Source: Acidobacteriota bacterium (GTDB lineage: Bacteria; Acidobacteriota; Vicinamibacteria; Vicinamibacterales; CAVVIG01). From it: a stretch of 8,845 nucleotides of DNA. This document shows, piece by piece, positions 6,894 through 8,845 of the stretch; positions within the stretch are counted from its first letter, which is position 1; every line of letters begins with the position of its first letter. The stretch is from assembly GCA_003222555.1 (NCBI GenBank), contig QHWL01000099.1, forward strand, positions 1 through 8,845, read 5' to 3'. The notes beneath the pieces are model-generated. The model had not been told where the DNA came from, did no database searches, and saw only the letters and a program-made list of their open reading frames with translations. The position numbers and the translations under genes were made by a program.

Positions 6894-7685
6894 CTAATGC
6901 CGTTTCGGGTCCGTCAGATCGCGTAAGCCGTCGCCGACAAAATTGAACCCCAGCACCAGCAGCGCGATCCCAAGGCCCGGAAAGACCGTGAGATGCGGCG
7001 CGTCCAGTAGATGCGCCCGCCCGCCGTTCAGCATCGTCCCCCAGCTTGGTGTTGGCGGCTGCACGCCCAGGCCGAGAAAACTCAAGGCCGCTTCGCCGAT
7101 GATCGCTCCGGCCATCCCGAGCGTCGCCTGCACCACGACGGCGGGGATGGCGGCCGGAACGACGTGCTGGAGCAACACGCGTGGCGTGCGGGCGCCGAGC
7201 GCTCTCGCGGCCTGCACGTACTCGAACTCGCGAGCCCGCAGGACCTGGCCGCGCACGAGCCGCGCGTAGCCCACCCACCCGATGATTGTGAGCGCGAAGA
7301 GCACGTTGGCCAGGCTCGGCCCGAGCACGGCGACGAGCGCAATCGCGAGCAGCAAGCCGGGAAACGCCAGAAGCGTATCGATGACGCGGCTGATCACATC
7401 GTCGACCAGGCCGCCAAAATAGCCGGCGATCGCGCCCAGCAGCGTGCCAACCGCCGCCGAGACGCTGACCACCGTGAGGCCGACGAGAAACGAAATGCGC
7501 GCGCCCGCCAGCGCCCGCGCCAGAATGTCTCGTCCCAACTCGTCCAGGCCGAAGGGGTGGAGCCGGCTCGGACCGGTGAGGCGCAATGCGAGATCCTGCG
7601 CGGCCGGGTCGAACGGTGTGAGCGCGGGGCCGACCAACGCGACAAGCGCGGCCAGGAGGACGATCGCGGCCCCAACTCTCAGCAT
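6894..7685 (-). CDS. ABC transporter permease, DppC/OppC-like
   Basis: The predicted product is 263 residues, an inner-membrane subunit of a peptide/nickel-type (Dpp/Opp) ABC importer. The OppC N-terminal hallmark is present: a first membrane helix (about 4-23), DPAAQDLALRL, then HPFGLDELGRDILAR (43-57). The permease core follows with further hydrophobic helices. The EAA loop that contacts the ATPase is at about 155-175 (EYVQAARALGARTPRVLLQH). The C-terminal motif GEAALSFLGLGVQPPTPSWG (197-216) is typical of DppC. ATG 7685 is used; no strong ribosome site is seen. The protein is somewhat shorter than many family members (about 280-300), mainly at the cytoplasmic N-terminus, with no missing core motif. 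It is probably the second gene after the DppB-like permease. The exact substrate cannot be read from the permease alone. Confidence 0.9.
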   Translation of the reverse strand: MLRVGAAIVLLAALVALVGPALTPFDPAAQDLALRLTGPSRLHPFGLDELGRDILARALAGARISFLVGLTVVSVSAAVGTLLGAIAGYFGGLVDDVISRVIDTLLAFPGLLLAIALVAVLGPSLANVLFALTIIGWVGYARLVRGQVLRAREFEYVQAARALGARTPRVLLQHVVPAAIPAVVVQATLGMAGAIIGEAALSFLGLGVQPPTPSWGTMLNGGRAHLLDAPHLTVFPGLGIALLVLGFNFVGDGLRDLTDPKRH

Positions 7686-7717
7686 TTTCTTTTGCTCGCG
7701 GGGCCCGACATCTTCTA

Positions 7718-7814
7718 ACCGCGCTGGGGCCCCACCCCCAGCGCCTTTAGCTCAAGGCTGCCTCTACCGCGCTGGGGCTCCACGCGCAAGCGCCGTTGGC
7801 TCAAGGCTGCCGCT
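7718..7814. repeat. Two-copy direct repeat between the permease genes
   Basis: Copy one (7718-7765, 48 bases) and copy two (7766-7814, 49 bases) lie head to tail. Both begin ACCGCGCTGGGGC, share GCGCC in the middle and share GCTCAAGGCTGCC near the end. They differ by about six substitutions and one inserted base. The repeat occupies about half of the 183-base gap (7686-7868), which shows no coding signal. It could be a miniature dispersed element or an mRNA processing or stability region. Confidence 0.7.
7721..7744. repeat. Perfect 9-bp hairpin in the first repeat copy
   Basis: GCGCTGGGG (7721-7729) and CCCCAGCGC (7736-7744) are exact reverse complements with a 6-base loop. In the second copy only the outer GCGCT/AGCGC part of the stem survives. 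No T-run flanks it on either strand, so it is not a classical intrinsic terminator. In the permease transcript it would lie between the two coding regions. Confidence 0.65.
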
Positions 7815-7868
7815 GGCCTTCACTCTGCAGCGCGTGTGCGCCGCGCTCATTCGCCGTCACGCGGTTGG

Positions 7869-8789
7869 TCACTCATATCGGATCCGCGGATCGAGCAAGC
7901 CGTACACGACATCGGTGAGCAGGTTCATCGACACGTAGGTAATCGCGATCAGCAGAATGCAGCCCTGCACCATCGGATAATCGCGGAAGCTGATGGATTG
8001 GATCAGCAGCCGGCCGACGCCGGGCCACGCGAAGATGGTTTCCGTGATGACGGCGCCGGTGAGCACGGCCCCGACTTGCAGCCCGAGCACCGTCACGATG
8101 GGAATGAGGCTGTTGCGAAAGGCGTGCCTCAGCACGGCTCGCGCTTTCGAGACACCGCGGGCGCGCGCCGCGAGCACGTACAGCTCGCGTAACTCCTCGA
8201 GCACGCTCGCGCGCGTCATTCGCGCGAGCACCGCCGAGAGCGGCGCTCCGAGCGTGATGGCCGGCAGGACAAGATGCGCCAGCGTGCCGCGCCCGGCCAC
8301 CGGCAACCAGCCGAGCGTCACAGAAAAGACAATCGCAAGGAGCGGTCCGAGCCAGAAGTTCGGCATGGAAATGCCGACAAGCGCGAGCGTGGTCGCCACG
8401 TGGTCGACATGCGTTCCCGCGCGGACGGCCGCGAGGATCCCCAGCGGAATCGCAAAAAGGACGGCAACGATCATCGCTGCCGTTGCCAGCTCAACCGTCG
8501 CCGGCAGACGCTCGGCTATCGCTGCGGAGACCGGCTGATTCGTGCGGAGCGAGACACCGAGATCGCCCTTCGCCAACCCCTTGAGAAAGCTGCCGTACTG
8601 CACGTACAAAGGTCGATTGAGGCCGAGCCTGCCGCGCAGATCCGCGATGTCGTTCGGCGAGGCGCTGTCTCCGAGCATCGCCTGGACCGGATCGCCCGGC
8701 ACCAGATGAATGAGCGAGAACACGAGGGTCGCCACGCCCAGGAGAACGGGAATCGTTAGGAGAAGGCGCCGAGACAGGAAATGGACCAT
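7869..8789 (-). CDS. ABC transporter permease, DppB/OppB-like
   Basis: The predicted product is 306 residues, the usual DppB length. It is the first of two inner-membrane permeases of a dipeptide/oligopeptide/nickel-type importer. The N-terminus has the family signature: FLSRRLLLTIPVLLGVATLVF helix, then HLVPGDPV (28-35). The segment GDLGVSLRTNQPV...RLPATVELA (75-102) follows, then the membrane core. The EAA coupling loop is at about 203-230 (LYVLAARARGVSKARAVL, then RHAFRNSLIP). TIFAWPGVGRLLIQSISFRD (251-270) and the terminal LLDPRIRYE complete the family pattern. ATG 8789 has a GGAG two bases upstream, closer than ideal. The DppC-like gene follows on the same strand after 183 bases. No ATPase or binding protein is visible; they may lie beyond the right edge or elsewhere. 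Confidence 0.93.
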   Translation of the reverse strand: MVHFLSRRLLLTIPVLLGVATLVFSLIHLVPGDPVQAMLGDSASPNDIADLRGRLGLNRPLYVQYGSFLKGLAKGDLGVSLRTNQPVSAAIAERLPATVELATAAMIVAVLFAIPLGILAAVRAGTHVDHVATTLALVGISMPNFWLGPLLAIVFSVTLGWLPVAGRGTLAHLVLPAITLGAPLSAVLARMTRASVLEELRELYVLAARARGVSKARAVLRHAFRNSLIPIVTVLGLQVGAVLTGAVITETIFAWPGVGRLLIQSISFRDYPMVQGCILLIAITYVSMNLLTDVVYGLLDPRIRYE

Positions 8790-8830
8790 GCTCCACTGAC
8801 TATCGATTACCTACCATCGACTACGGGCCA

Positions 8831-8836
8831 ATCATA
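8831..8836 (-). promoter_or_regulatory. Possible -10 element upstream of the DppB-like gene
   Basis: TATGAT on the minus strand matches five of six bases of the TATAAT consensus and lies about 40 bases before ATG 8789, at a plausible distance. The matching -35 position would be beyond the window edge, so this is tentative. If real, the permease pair has its own promoter. Confidence 0.3.
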
Positions 8837-8845
8837 GCGCGCGAG

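Noticed and set aside
1..8845. CRISPR array, tRNA/rRNA, insertion sequence or defence system
   Set aside because: No regularly spaced repeats, cloverleaf-like sequence, transposase motifs or defence domains were recognised.

Overview
This is a GC-rich chromosomal stretch with six complete protein genes and one gene cut by the left edge. The set of families is a SpoIVB/S55-type protein, a secreted propeller with Ig-like tail, an ECF sigma factor with a membrane anti-sigma factor, a long TPR protein, and Dpp/Opp-type permeases. Together with the GC-rich codon use and AT-richer gaps, it resembles Acidobacteriota, possibly Vicinamibacteria. This placement comes from recalled family resemblance, not from a search.

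Left region (2-3762, + strand): the C-terminal part of an S55-like secreted protein is followed, after an 86-base gap that can form a hairpin, by a secreted seven-bladed beta-propeller protein with fibronectin/Ig-like C-terminal domains. Both are probably cell-envelope or periplasmic proteins. Next comes a 94-base convergent gap made of short degenerate repeats.

Middle region (3857-6867): a minus-strand two-gene unit encodes an ECF sigma factor and its zinc-finger anti-sigma factor, joined by a 4-base ATGA overlap. A good extracytoplasmic-stress type promoter (GGAACTT, 17 bases, TCTAA) lies just upstream, which suggests autoregulation. The anti-sigma factor has one membrane helix and a periplasmic domain resembling the TonB C-terminal fold. 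A membrane-anchored or exported TPR protein is transcribed divergently from the sigma factor.

Right region (6894-8845, minus strand): two inner-membrane permease subunits of a dipeptide/oligopeptide-type ABC transporter (DppB-like then DppC-like) are separated by 183 bases. That gap carries a two-copy direct repeat, and the first copy contains a perfect 9-bp hairpin. No ATPase or substrate-binding protein is in the window.

No tRNA, rRNA, CRISPR array, insertion sequence, phage gene or evident defence system was seen. The window is mostly ordinary. The points worth a second look are the anti-sigma domain fusion, the single-blade insertion in the propeller, the sigma promoter and the intergenic repeats.
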